From: Candidatus Uhrbacteria bacterium
GTDB lineage: Bacteria > Patescibacteriota > Patescibacteriia > UBA9934 > GWF2-40-263
Assembly (NCBI GenBank): GCA_903831335.1
Contig: CAIKXH010000147.1
Span: 1-7,017, forward strand
Length of the DNA stretch: 7,017 bases
Direction of reading: 5' to 3'
Shown here: positions 1 to 6,463 of the stretch, one piece after another
Layout: each line of letters opens with the position of its first letter
How positions within the stretch are numbered: the first letter of the stretch is position 1
Notes under the pieces: generated by a model
Told to the model about the DNA's origin: nothing
Database searches by the model: none
The model's input: the letters and a program-made list of their open reading frames with translations, nothing else
Made by a program: the position numbers and the translations under genes

Positions 1-951
1 ATTAACACGGCCCATAACTTTACAGCGATATCCAGCTATAAGAACTTCTCCTTTAGAAGACAGTAAGCGGTCATATCCGTCCCAATAGCCGACAGGTAGT
101 ACGGCAATTCGACTTCTTTTTTGTACAATCTCCGTAAGACCGTATCCAATAGGTGTTCCGCCTGCGATTGATTTGACCTGAGCGATACGTGTTTTCCAAG
201 ACAAGACTGGTTGAAGTTCACATGCGATCGATTGTTTGTGCATGGTTTCCTGGACCATTGATGAGGGCCAGATGCCATACATGGCAATTCCAGCTCTTAC
301 AAGCGTTCCATATGTTTGTGGGTATAAGAGAAGGGCTGCAGAGCATGCGCAGTGAATGTACTCCGGTGTTAAACCAAATGTGGTTACAAGCTCACATGCC
401 TGAGAGAATCGCTGGTACTGAAGTGTGGCGTATTCTGGATTCGCTGTATCCTCAATATTTGCAAAATGTGTAGAAACACCAATAAGTTGAAGATGTTTGG
501 ATTCTCTGAATAGATTGAGAAGATCAGGCAAATCGTCGCTCGAAACACCTTGTCTTGAAGTACCGGTTTCTATTTTAAGGTGAATACGAATCGGCAGTGC
601 TGATTTTGACGCTGCAGCTTCTGCCTCACGTATTCCCTCAAGATCATAAAGGGTCAAATCGATTGATTCCTTAATAGCCTCATGAAAACGTTCGCTCATG
701 GTGTATCCAAGAACAATGATAAGTGAAGTTGGAAACAGCTCGCGCAGGATAAGCGCATCATCAACAGAATCTACACCAAACGCATTTACGCCATTTCTGC
801 GTGCAATACGAGCCACCTCCTTTAAGCCGTGCCCATAAGCATTTGCTTTTACGATTGCACAAAAAACAGCCCCGTTCCCGGTAAGGGAGCGGAGTGTTTG
901 TATGTTTGAAGAGAGCGCTTGTTCTTTTATTTCAACCCATGTTCGATGCAT
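1..951 (-). CDS. alr: Alanine racemase, 3' end cut by window edge
   Basis: PLP-dependent racemase interconverting L- and D-alanine in the cytoplasm, which supplies D-Ala for peptidoglycan. I translated 317 codons from the ATG at 951 to the window edge with no stop; the family is usually about 360-390 residues, so the last part of the C-terminal beta domain lies outside. Visible motifs: the PLP-lysine signature VKANAYGHG (Lys35), KIETGTSRQG at 126-135 (Lys126 and Arg133 match the conserved positions of the usual K-DTGM-R-G block), STHFANIED at 160-168, RAGIAMYG at 219-226 (cofactor-contacting Arg219), IGYG with Tyr270 as the likely second catalytic base, and LPVGYWDGYDR at 285-295. The DTGM-to-ETGT variant suggests a subclade, not loss of function. 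The start lies 6 bp after the preceding gene's stop with no clear Shine-Dalgarno site, so it is probably cotranscribed with lysS. Family assignment is secure. Confidence 0.95.
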   Translation of the reverse strand, partial: MHRTWVEIKEQALSSNIQTLRSLTGNGAVFCAIVKANAYGHGLKEVARIARRNGVNAFGVDSVDDALILRELFPTSLIIVLGYTMSERFHEAIKESIDLTLYDLEGIREAEAAASKSALPIRIHLKIETGTSRQGVSSDDLPDLLNLFRESKHLQLIGVSTHFANIEDTANPEYATLQYQRFSQACELVTTFGLTPEYIHCACSAALLLYPQTYGTLVRAGIAMYGIWPSSMVQETMHKQSIACELQPVLSWKTRIAQVKSIAGGTPIGYGLTEIVQKRSRIAVLPVGYWDGYDRLLSSKGEVLIAGYRCKVMGRVN

Positions 952-957
952 ACAGTC

Positions 958-1335
958 TTATTCTGGCAAATAATCAAGGATCTCAATAGGGATGTTTCTG
1001 TTTTGCTCATGCATCCATCGGACAAGATCTGACTTCAATGCACTTTGATCAAAACCAAGAACAATCACATCTGGTTTTTGCTCATCAAGAATTTGATAAG
1101 ATCCTAGGTTTTGATCACTTAAAACAACGCTTGTCACAAGTGGATCTTGTTTAACTCTATTCATGCGCTCAATCTCATTCCATTTCGGATCTTTTTGTTT
1201 TAGGTGCTGAACATGTGCATCTCTGGCAACGGCCACAATAAGCTCTGTCCCCTTCTTGGATGCTTCTGAAACAACAAATTGATGCCCTGCATCATATCCA
1301 TCAAATGTTCCAAAAATCAGCACGCGGCGTGTCAT
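958..1335 (-). CDS. Small adenylyl/cytidylyltransferase-family protein with altered HxGH motif
   Basis: A 125-residue protein of the HIGH-type nucleotidyltransferase superfamily (relatives: glycerol-3-phosphate cytidylyltransferase TagD, archaeal-type FAD synthase RibL). The N-terminus RRVLIFGTFDGYDAGHQF carries the GTFD strand-loop and the nucleotide-binding motif, but the first His of HxGH is Asp (D15-A-G-H18). ERMNRVKQDPLV at 56-67 matches the conserved helix, and KPDVIVLGFDQ at 87-97 matches the 'PDV-ALG-DQ' segment of this family. The protein stops at DYLPE, where relatives usually continue with a Lys/Ser-rich or ISTS-like end, so it looks short at the C-terminus. The ATG overlaps the lysS stop as ATGA, implying translational coupling; a GGAG lies 11 nt upstream of the start. 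alr follows after 6 bp. The fold is fairly certain. The substrate (FMN, a polyol phosphate, a phospholipid head group or another) cannot be told, and activity is uncertain. Confidence 0.88.
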   Translation of the reverse strand: MTRRVLIFGTFDGYDAGHQFVVSEASKKGTELIVAVARDAHVQHLKQKDPKWNEIERMNRVKQDPLVTSVVLSDQNLGSYQILDEQKPDVIVLGFDQSALKSDLVRWMHEQNRNIPIEILDYLPE

Positions 1336-2819
1336 ATTTCAGGAGTCTCCGTTAATTTTGGTTTCAATGTTGGGAAAAGAATAACCTCTTTCAAATTTGG
1401 TGCATTGGTTAAAAATGCGATTAAGCGATCAATCCCAATTCCAACACCGCTTGTAGGCGGCATACCGTGCTCAAGGGCACTTAAGAAGGCATCGTCCATC
1501 CATTGTGCTTCTTCACTTCCCTTTTCACGCAACATTTGTTGTTCCTCAAATCGTTTGCGTTGATCAATTGGGTTGTTTAACTCATTGTAATACGCATTTA
1601 CAACCTCTGCCCCTTGAATGACGAGCTGAACACAAGCACTTTTTGTAGGATCTGAGTCTTTTGCTTTTGTCAGAGGTTTCAATGAAGTTGGGTAATCAAA
1701 CACCCAGGTTGGCTGTATGATGGTTGGTCTTGCTGTGTGTTTCCAGAGAGCATCATAATATTCACCCATACCGACACAACCTGTAAAATCCACACCCAAT
1801 TGTTTCTCCTTACAAAGTGCAATAAGACCTTCTGGTTCAAGCGCAAGATCAATATCAATTCCTGTTGCATCCATGATGGCTTGTCTAAATGTTACACGAG
1901 GAAACGGAGCGGAAAAACGCAATTCAGGATTTTTAAGAGAATCCTCAAGTGGATCAATGGCTTCATGAATAACCGTCATTAAGAGATCTTCAAGAAGCGT
2001 AATGAATGATTCTGTATCAGCAAAAGCCCAATAGAGTTCAAGCATGGTGAATTCAGGATTGTGCGCGTAGTCTATTCCTTCATTACGAAAACATCTTCCA
2101 ATTTCATAAATTTTTTCAAATCCACCAACAATCAAACGCTTGAGATAAAGTTCTGGGGCGATGCGTAAGTATAAATCAGCATCAAGCGCATTGTGATGTG
2201 TGATAAACGGACGTGCGCTTGCTCCTCCAGGGATAGGTTGGAGCATCGGGGTCTCAACCTCCATGAAATCATGTGTATCTAAAAAGCGTCGCATGGAAGC
2301 AATCAGCTTTGATCTTGCCATGAATCTGCTGCGCACATCCGCATTCATGATTAAATCTAATTCACGTTCACGATAACGTGCTTCCACATCTGTGAGACCA
2401 TGAAATTTCTCTGGCAATGGCATAAGAGCTTTTGCCATGCAACGAAATGCTTTTACATCAATCGTTGGTTCTCCTTTTTTTGTATGGAAAACAACTCCTG
2501 TTACTTCAATAAAATCTCCTACATCCACAAACTCATGAAATTGATCATAAAGACTTTCCCCAATTTGATCTTTGTGAAGCGCAAGCTGCATCATGCGTGA
2601 CGCATCTTGTAATTGGACAAATGTAAGCCCACCATGTTTACGAATAAGACGAACCCGACCATCACAAACAAGCTGTGTTTGATCAGCAAGAAACACATCA
2701 AACTGATCCATAACATTTTGGAGCATGTGTGTTCTCTTTGAACCAGATGGATAAGGATCAAGTCCTGAGTCCTGCATTTTTTCCAAACGTTCGCGTCTTA
2801 CAATTTCTTCTTGTGTCAT
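1332..2819 (-). CDS. lysS: Lysyl-tRNA synthetase, class II
   Basis: Charges tRNA-Lys with lysine using ATP in the cytoplasm. It has 495 residues, the usual bacterial LysRS length, and is complete. The N-terminal helix (RRERLEKMQDSGLDPYP) leads into an OB-fold anticodon-binding domain at about 53-130 (VRLIRKHGGLTFVQLQD). The class II catalytic domain follows: motif 1 region at about 177-198 (RRFLDTHDFMEVETPMLQPI), PGGASARPFITHHNALDADLYLRIAPELYLKR at about 197-228, motif 2 FRNEG at 244-248 with HNPEFTMLELYWA after it, and motif 3 GVGIGIDRL at 458-466. NAYYNELNNPIDQRKRFEEQ at about 408-427 is also characteristic of LysRS. The ATG at 2819 gives the expected N-terminus, but no Shine-Dalgarno sequence precedes it. 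It has its own predicted promoter just after greA. Its TGA overlaps the ATG of the nucleotidyltransferase gene. No damage or missing key motif is seen. Confidence 0.97.
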   Translation of the reverse strand: MTQEEIVRRERLEKMQDSGLDPYPSGSKRTHMLQNVMDQFDVFLADQTQLVCDGRVRLIRKHGGLTFVQLQDASRMMQLALHKDQIGESLYDQFHEFVDVGDFIEVTGVVFHTKKGEPTIDVKAFRCMAKALMPLPEKFHGLTDVEARYRERELDLIMNADVRSRFMARSKLIASMRRFLDTHDFMEVETPMLQPIPGGASARPFITHHNALDADLYLRIAPELYLKRLIVGGFEKIYEIGRCFRNEGIDYAHNPEFTMLELYWAFADTESFITLLEDLLMTVIHEAIDPLEDSLKNPELRFSAPFPRVTFRQAIMDATGIDIDLALEPEGLIALCKEKQLGVDFTGCVGMGEYYDALWKHTARPTIIQPTWVFDYPTSLKPLTKAKDSDPTKSACVQLVIQGAEVVNAYYNELNNPIDQRKRFEEQQMLREKGSEEAQWMDDAFLSALEHGMPPTSGVGIGIDRLIAFLTNAPNLKEVILFPTLKPKLTETPEI

Positions 2820-2882
2820 AAATGGGGTAGTTATCGAAATGCAGCAATGAGAAGTTAGAGAAACTAAAAATATAGCGGAATA
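2820..2882 (-). other. Predicted 5' leader of lysS mRNA
   Basis: About 60 nt between the predicted transcription start (near 2881-2882) and the lysS ATG. It is AT-rich and pyrimidine-rich on the coding strand, with no Shine-Dalgarno-like purine tract before the ATG (the bases just upstream read ACCCCATTT). It is too short for a T-box, and I see no known riboswitch in it. Its 5' end includes the right arm of the inverted repeat described separately. Confidence 0.4.
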
Positions 2883-2893
2883 CGCTATATTTT
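2867..2893. repeat. Perfect 11-bp inverted repeat overlapping the lysS promoter
   Basis: The arms AAAATATAGCG (2867-2877) and CGCTATATTTT (2883-2893) are exact reverse complements around a 5-nt spacer (2878-2882). On the coding (minus) strand the second arm runs into TTTTTAGTTT, so it could act as a weak terminator for greA, although only 3 of 11 stem pairs are G-C. It also covers the predicted -10 box and transcription start of lysS, which is where a repressor operator would sit. The symmetry is seen directly; terminator versus operator is inference. Confidence 0.7.
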
Positions 2894-2918
2894 ATCAAAT
2901 TGGCCGCGATACTGTCAA
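2889..2918 (-). promoter_or_regulatory. Predicted sigma70-type promoter of lysS
   Basis: On the minus strand a perfect -35 box TTGACA (2918-2913) is followed after 18 bp by a -10-like TAAAAT (2894-2889). The -35 starts 2 bp past the greA stop codon. The predicted start of transcription is near 2881-2882, inside the spacer of the inverted repeat. It would drive lysS, the nucleotidyltransferase gene and alr. The prediction rests on consensus match and position only. Confidence 0.65.
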
Positions 2919-2920
2919 AG

Positions 2921-3376
2921 CTACTTGATGGATTTGATTTTGTACGTCATGACCCCAGAAGGTGTCTTAATCTCTATGATATCCCCTACCTCATGCCCCA
3001 TAAAAGCAAGACCAATTGGAGACTCATTGCTGATTTTTCCGGAAAGCGGGTCTGATTCATTTGAACCTACTATGGAATAGGTTTTGACGACATTATTTAC
3101 CTCAACATCAAATGTTGTTCCAAGTCCGATATCAGAGCCGCCTGTAGATTCTTCCACAATAACAGCATCACGAATCATGTCCTGAAGTTGGAGCGCTCTT
3201 GCTTCATTGAGACCTTGTTGTTCTTTGGCTTCATGATATTCAAAATTCTCAGAGAGATCCCCAAGTTCTTTTGCTGCGCTAATTTTCTCCGCAATTTCTT
3301 TGCGAATTTCATTAATGCGTCTTGCGTATTCTATTTTGAGATCCTCTAGACCTTGTTTTGAAAGATATGTTGGCAT
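2921..3376 (-). CDS. greA: Transcription elongation factor GreA
   Basis: Rescues backtracked RNA polymerase by inserting its coiled coil into the secondary channel and stimulating cleavage of the transcript 3' end. It has 151 residues, close to the family's usual ~158. The N-terminal coiled coil spans about 5-75, with the tip motif GDLSENFEYHEAKEQQG at 39-55, including the two acidic tip residues Asp40 and Glu43 (equivalents of E. coli D41 and E44). The C-terminal FKBP-like domain (about 80-151) shows the family end pattern SPIGLAFMGHEVGDIIEIKTPSG at 119-141. I chose the ATG at 3376 (MPTYLS) because GreA proteins typically begin this way. The open frame continues upstream to 3478, but that part lies in the preceding gene and encodes nothing GreA-like. 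No Shine-Dalgarno site is present: a hairpin and U-rich run directly precede the ATG. It has its own predicted promoter. Confidence 0.96.
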   Translation of the reverse strand: MPTYLSKQGLEDLKIEYARRINEIRKEIAEKISAAKELGDLSENFEYHEAKEQQGLNEARALQLQDMIRDAVIVEESTGGSDIGLGTTFDVEVNNVVKTYSIVGSNESDPLSGKISNESPIGLAFMGHEVGDIIEIKTPSGVMTYKIKSIK

Positions 3377-3410
3377 AAAAATTAAACCCGCGGGCTTTAA
3401 GCCCACGAGT
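3377..3410 (-). terminator. Terminator-like hairpin abutting the greA start codon
   Basis: Read on the minus strand, ACUCGUGGGC (3410-3401) pairs with GCCCGCGGGU (3395-3386) around the loop UUAAA. All 10 pairs form, two or three of them G-U wobbles, and a U-rich tail (UUAAUUUUU, 3385-3377) ends exactly at the greA AUG. This has the form of an intrinsic terminator for the upstream YibE/F gene. Because the predicted greA promoter starts transcription near 3413, the hairpin would also be the first structure in the greA mRNA (about +4 to +28), so it may act as a leader attenuator. The structure is read from the sequence; the role is inference. Confidence 0.7.
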
Positions 3411-3419
3411 AATAAACGT

Positions 3420-3448
3420 ATTCTATGTATGTTTATGCGGAATGTCAA
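3420..3448 (-). promoter_or_regulatory. Predicted sigma70-type promoter of greA
   Basis: On the minus strand a perfect -35 box TTGACA (3448-3443) is followed after 17 bp by TAGAAT (3425-3420), giving a predicted start at A3413 and a 37-nt leader. The promoter lies in the last codons of the YibE/F gene, and its -10 box contains that gene's TAG stop. Near-consensus boxes with ideal spacing make this a good prediction, not tested by any data here. Confidence 0.68.
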
Positions 3449-4514
3449 GTGATTTTGGGTGACGTCCCCAAAGAGCAATGAATGTTGAAATAGGAACAGT
3501 TAAGATCAATGCCATAGTTCCTGCAATCGTTCTCACAAACTCCTCTGTCACAACCTCAGAATTCATAAATGAAACAATATCGACAGAGTGGTAAAGAAAC
3601 AAGATTAAAATGGGCATGGATGCTCCTGCATAGACCAATACGAGCGTATTCACCGTTGAGGCAATATGGTGCATTCCTATTCCCATTGCTTTCAAAAATA
3701 GTTCTTTGCGTGTGAGAGTTGTGTCTGTTTTTCTGAGCTCATGGACAATTTCTGTTTGTGAAACAGCGATATCATCTAAAACACCAACAGTACCCAAAAT
3801 TGCTCCTGCAATAAAAAGTCGGATAGTCAAAATTTCAACAGGAAGATCTCCAACGAGAAGCAAGGCATCTTCAGACCCCATACCATTTATACTAGTCCAG
3901 AGAGAAAATGCGGACGAGAATAGCCATGCCAACAGAAGCCCGATAACTGTTGATAGAAAAGCCAAGAAAGACTCTTTCCGAAATCCGTGCGCTATGTGCA
4001 TATTCACCGCAAGGATAACAACAGATCCGATAATGGTAACAGTGATAACATCACGCCCCTGCAAGATGCTTGGAAAGATATACCCAAACAAAACAAGAAG
4101 TGTTATACCAAGACCAAACAATGAGAGAAGCCCTCGTTTAAGACCAACGATAAGTGATGTAATAACAAACAATGCCACAATGAACCAAAGAGATCTCGTT
4201 CTTACTACATCCTCAAAATAGGCCTTGGGAATACTGCCGTCTACAACCTGTAAAAATATCTCTTTTCCCACTGTGAGTTTTATAGGAATTCCACTTGGGA
4301 CAGATTCAGATGTGTCTACGTCAATCAAATCACCTACAACTGTTTTTGCACGAAAAATATATTGATTTAAATACTTGCTTGTTGGATTTACTTGGATCAC
4401 TTCTGTGATCGTTGCACGTACTTGTTTTGTTGTCCCAGACGATATTGCCTGTTCTGCGTGTGCAATGGGGACACTAAAGAAAATGAAGCTTAAGATACAA
4501 ATGAACAGTTTCAT
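3423..4514 (-). CDS. YibE/F-family multi-pass membrane protein with signal peptide
   Basis: A 363-residue protein of the YibE/F-like family, whose biochemical role is not established. From the ATG at 4514 it starts with a clear signal peptide (MKLFICILSFIFFSVPIAHA, likely cut before Glu21). A soluble extracytoplasmic beta-rich part spans about 25-105. About seven membrane segments follow (roughly 109-127, 131-152, 157-178, 187-206, 231-250, 295-317, 338-358). The signature GTVGVLDDIAVSQ at 241-253 with the downstream STVNTLVLVYAGAS (296-309) and the C-terminal FVRTIAGTMALILTVPIS (326-343) identify the family. An alternative ATG at 4547 adds 11 residues, overlaps the end of mrdA and has a GGTGG 7 nt upstream; I prefer 4514 because it gives a standard signal peptide. 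It follows mrdA by 19 bp, so it is probably cotranscribed with the cell-elongation genes. Its TAG stop lies inside the greA -10 box. Confidence 0.9.
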   Translation of the reverse strand: MKLFICILSFIFFSVPIAHAEQAISSGTTKQVRATITEVIQVNPTSKYLNQYIFRAKTVVGDLIDVDTSESVPSGIPIKLTVGKEIFLQVVDGSIPKAYFEDVVRTRSLWFIVALFVITSLIVGLKRGLLSLFGLGITLLVLFGYIFPSILQGRDVITVTIIGSVVILAVNMHIAHGFRKESFLAFLSTVIGLLLAWLFSSAFSLWTSINGMGSEDALLLVGDLPVEILTIRLFIAGAILGTVGVLDDIAVSQTEIVHELRKTDTTLTRKELFLKAMGIGMHHIASTVNTLVLVYAGASMPILILFLYHSVDIVSFMNSEVVTEEFVRTIAGTMALILTVPISTFIALWGRHPKSLDIPHKHT

Positions 4515-4533
4515 AAAAGATAGAGAATAGGAA

Positions 4534-6462
4534 TTATTTATTTCCATTCGCAAACCACCAAGCAAAAATTTTATTTGCAAGCGGAACGGCTGCTGAGGTA
4601 CTTTCCCCACCCTCCTCGACAAGAACGGTAATCGCTAATGTTGGGTTGAGATAAGGGCCGTATCCTGTAAACCACGAATGTGTTGGTTTTCCAATTCCAG
4701 ATTGTGCTGTTCCTGTTTTTCCCGCGACAGGATAGATGAGGCTCATCATGCTTCTATTGCTTCCGCTTGTCACAGATTGACGCATTCCCTCTTGGACGAT
4801 CCGGAGAGCTGTTGGATCCAAATTCTCCACCTGAACTTTTTCTGGAGCAATATCGGATTCAATCATTCTTGGCTGGGTTAAATAGCCCCCATTGGCGATA
4901 GCGACAGTTGCAACCGCCATCTGGATCGGAGTTGTTAGAAAATCTCCTTGTCCGATTGCAAGGTGATATGTATCCCCCACATACCATCTTTCTCCTTTTG
5001 CCTTTTCTTTCCATTCCTTTGATGGAAGAAATCCGGATGCTTCATGTGGCAAATCAATCTTTGTTTTGCTTCCAAATCCAAACCGTTTCGCATACGTTGA
5101 TATGCGATCCACCCCGAGACCAATTGTATCCTGAAAACCACCTCCAATAATATAGAAATACGTATTCACAGATTCTGCAATCGCCTTTCTTACATCTGTT
5201 ACCCCATGCCCACCCGCTTTCCAGTCCGGAAAAAACCATTCTCCGACACGGATTCCTCCACTGGAAACAAAAGAGGTGTGTTCATTCACGACATGCTCTG
5301 CAAGAGCCGCATACGCAACAACCGGCTTAAAAATGGATCCGGATGGGTACTCACCTGAAATCGCACGGAAAAATAACGGCTGATCAGGATCTTGTGTCAG
5401 TTTTTGATACTCCTCCGTTGTGATCTGATTTGAAAAAAGATTATTATCAAAAGAAGGAAGACTCACAAGCGCACGCACAATCCCTGTTTGCGGGTCAATA
5501 GCTATAACAGAAGCCCGTGTTGCACCCACCGTTTGCAAAATGGTTTGCAACTGTAGCTCAATGAATTTTTGAAGTCCGAGGTCTATTCCCAATTGTATAT
5601 CCGCACCAGGAGTTGGTTCTGTTTTTGAAATAACAGAAAGTTCATAGCCTGAGGCATTGACTTCTGTTGTTATTTTTCCAGGAATACCACGCAGTCTTGT
5701 TTCAGCTGTTTTCTCTATTCCTGTTTTTCCAATTTGATCAATTGGGCGATATCCTGATGAGGCAAGTTTGACGGAGTCTTCTGGAGTAATTTTTCCCATG
5801 TACCCCAAAACGTGGGAAAGAGAGATGGAGCCTGATGGATATGAACGTTGTATGGTTGCGTTTAAACTAAAACCTGGATACTGAGCGAGTTCAATTGTTA
5901 GACGAATTGCTGATTCATAAGGGATATTGCGCAAAACAGGAATCGATTCATCTGGTTGTTTTGCGTACTGTGTGAGAAGCAGATCTATATCCGCACGTTG
6001 CACTCCAACACGTTCACAAACTTTTTGTACAACAAGATCGCGAGCTTTTTCATCTTTTGGTAGGTCTGTGATTCTGAGTGACAAGAGAAATGATGGAGTG
6101 TTTGTTGCAAGAATCGTACCGTTACGGTCAAAAATTTTTCCCCTAGGGGAAACAACACGCGTAACCCTATAACGGTTTGCATCTGCGAGAGAATGAAAAT
6201 GGGAACCTTGAATCACTTGTAAATAAACTGCGCGCGAGAAAAAAATAAAAAAAACAAAGAAAAACAAACTAAATCCTATTTGTAACCGCTTTTTGGAAAG
6301 AGTTGAGGTAATCGAGCGTTCGTGGGTGAATAGATCATCTGAAATATATCCATCTGTAGTATCAATCGCATCTGATGTCTTATTTCTTGATAAACCAAAT
6401 CCCTCATGGTGCTGAACCACGAAAACGTGAGAAATGGATTTTTTCTTCCAAAATTGAAACAT
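4534..6462 (-). CDS. mrdA: Penicillin-binding protein 2, peptidoglycan transpeptidase of the elongasome
   Basis: Class B PBP that crosslinks peptidoglycan during rod elongation. It is anchored in the membrane with its catalytic domain outside. It has 642 residues and is complete. A single membrane helix lies at about 61-83, followed by the pedestal/dimerisation part with PRGKIFDRNG at 106-115 and GYMGKITPEDS at 220-230 plus IGKTGIEKTAE at 244-254, all typical of PBP2/MrdA. In the transpeptidase domain all three active-site motifs are intact: SIFK (Ser376 nucleophile, Lys379), SVN (431-433) and KTG (582-584). The cytoplasmic tail before the helix is about 58 residues, long for this family, and has no recognisable motif. 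mreD precedes it with one base between stop and start, and the YibE/F gene follows, so it sits in an mre-mrdA operon. No Shine-Dalgarno sequence is visible. PBP2 is preferred over PBP3/FtsI because of its mreD neighbour and the DxxGKTGIEK region. Confidence 0.96.
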   Translation of the reverse strand: MFQFWKKKSISHVFVVQHHEGFGLSRNKTSDAIDTTDGYISDDLFTHERSITSTLSKKRLQIGFSLFFFVFFIFFSRAVYLQVIQGSHFHSLADANRYRVTRVVSPRGKIFDRNGTILATNTPSFLLSLRITDLPKDEKARDLVVQKVCERVGVQRADIDLLLTQYAKQPDESIPVLRNIPYESAIRLTIELAQYPGFSLNATIQRSYPSGSISLSHVLGYMGKITPEDSVKLASSGYRPIDQIGKTGIEKTAETRLRGIPGKITTEVNASGYELSVISKTEPTPGADIQLGIDLGLQKFIELQLQTILQTVGATRASVIAIDPQTGIVRALVSLPSFDNNLFSNQITTEEYQKLTQDPDQPLFFRAISGEYPSGSIFKPVVAYAALAEHVVNEHTSFVSSGGIRVGEWFFPDWKAGGHGVTDVRKAIAESVNTYFYIIGGGFQDTIGLGVDRISTYAKRFGFGSKTKIDLPHEASGFLPSKEWKEKAKGERWYVGDTYHLAIGQGDFLTTPIQMAVATVAIANGGYLTQPRMIESDIAPEKVQVENLDPTALRIVQEGMRQSVTSGSNRSMMSLIYPVAGKTGTAQSGIGKPTHSWFTGYGPYLNPTLAITVLVEEGGESTSAAVPLANKIFAWWFANGNK

Positions 6463-6463
6463 G

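Noticed and set aside
36..473. Short open frames on both strands at the left edge
   Set aside because: They are shadows of the alanine racemase frame, which carries all family motifs across this region.
958..975. A frameshift truncating the nucleotidyltransferase C-terminus
   Set aside because: Reading the other frame past the stop gives only a few residues without the family's usual end, so there is no evidence for a broken gene.
2820..2920. T-box or other riboswitch upstream of lysS
   Set aside because: The leader is only about 60 nt and shows no T-box-like sequence or large structure.
3377..3478. A longer GreA starting at 3478 with about 34 extra N-terminal residues
   Set aside because: The extra part lies over the YibE/F gene end, the promoter and the hairpin, and does not resemble GreA; the family start MPTYLS is at 3376.
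3706..4221. 171-codon open frame on the plus strand
   Set aside because: It is antisense to the YibE/F membrane region, with a low-complexity Ser/Thr/Arg/Pro composition typical of the reverse of a membrane protein gene, and no recognisable domain.
4515..4622. YibE/F gene starting at 4622
   Set aside because: That would overlap the conserved end of PBP2 by about 90 bp, while a normal signal peptide begins at 4514.
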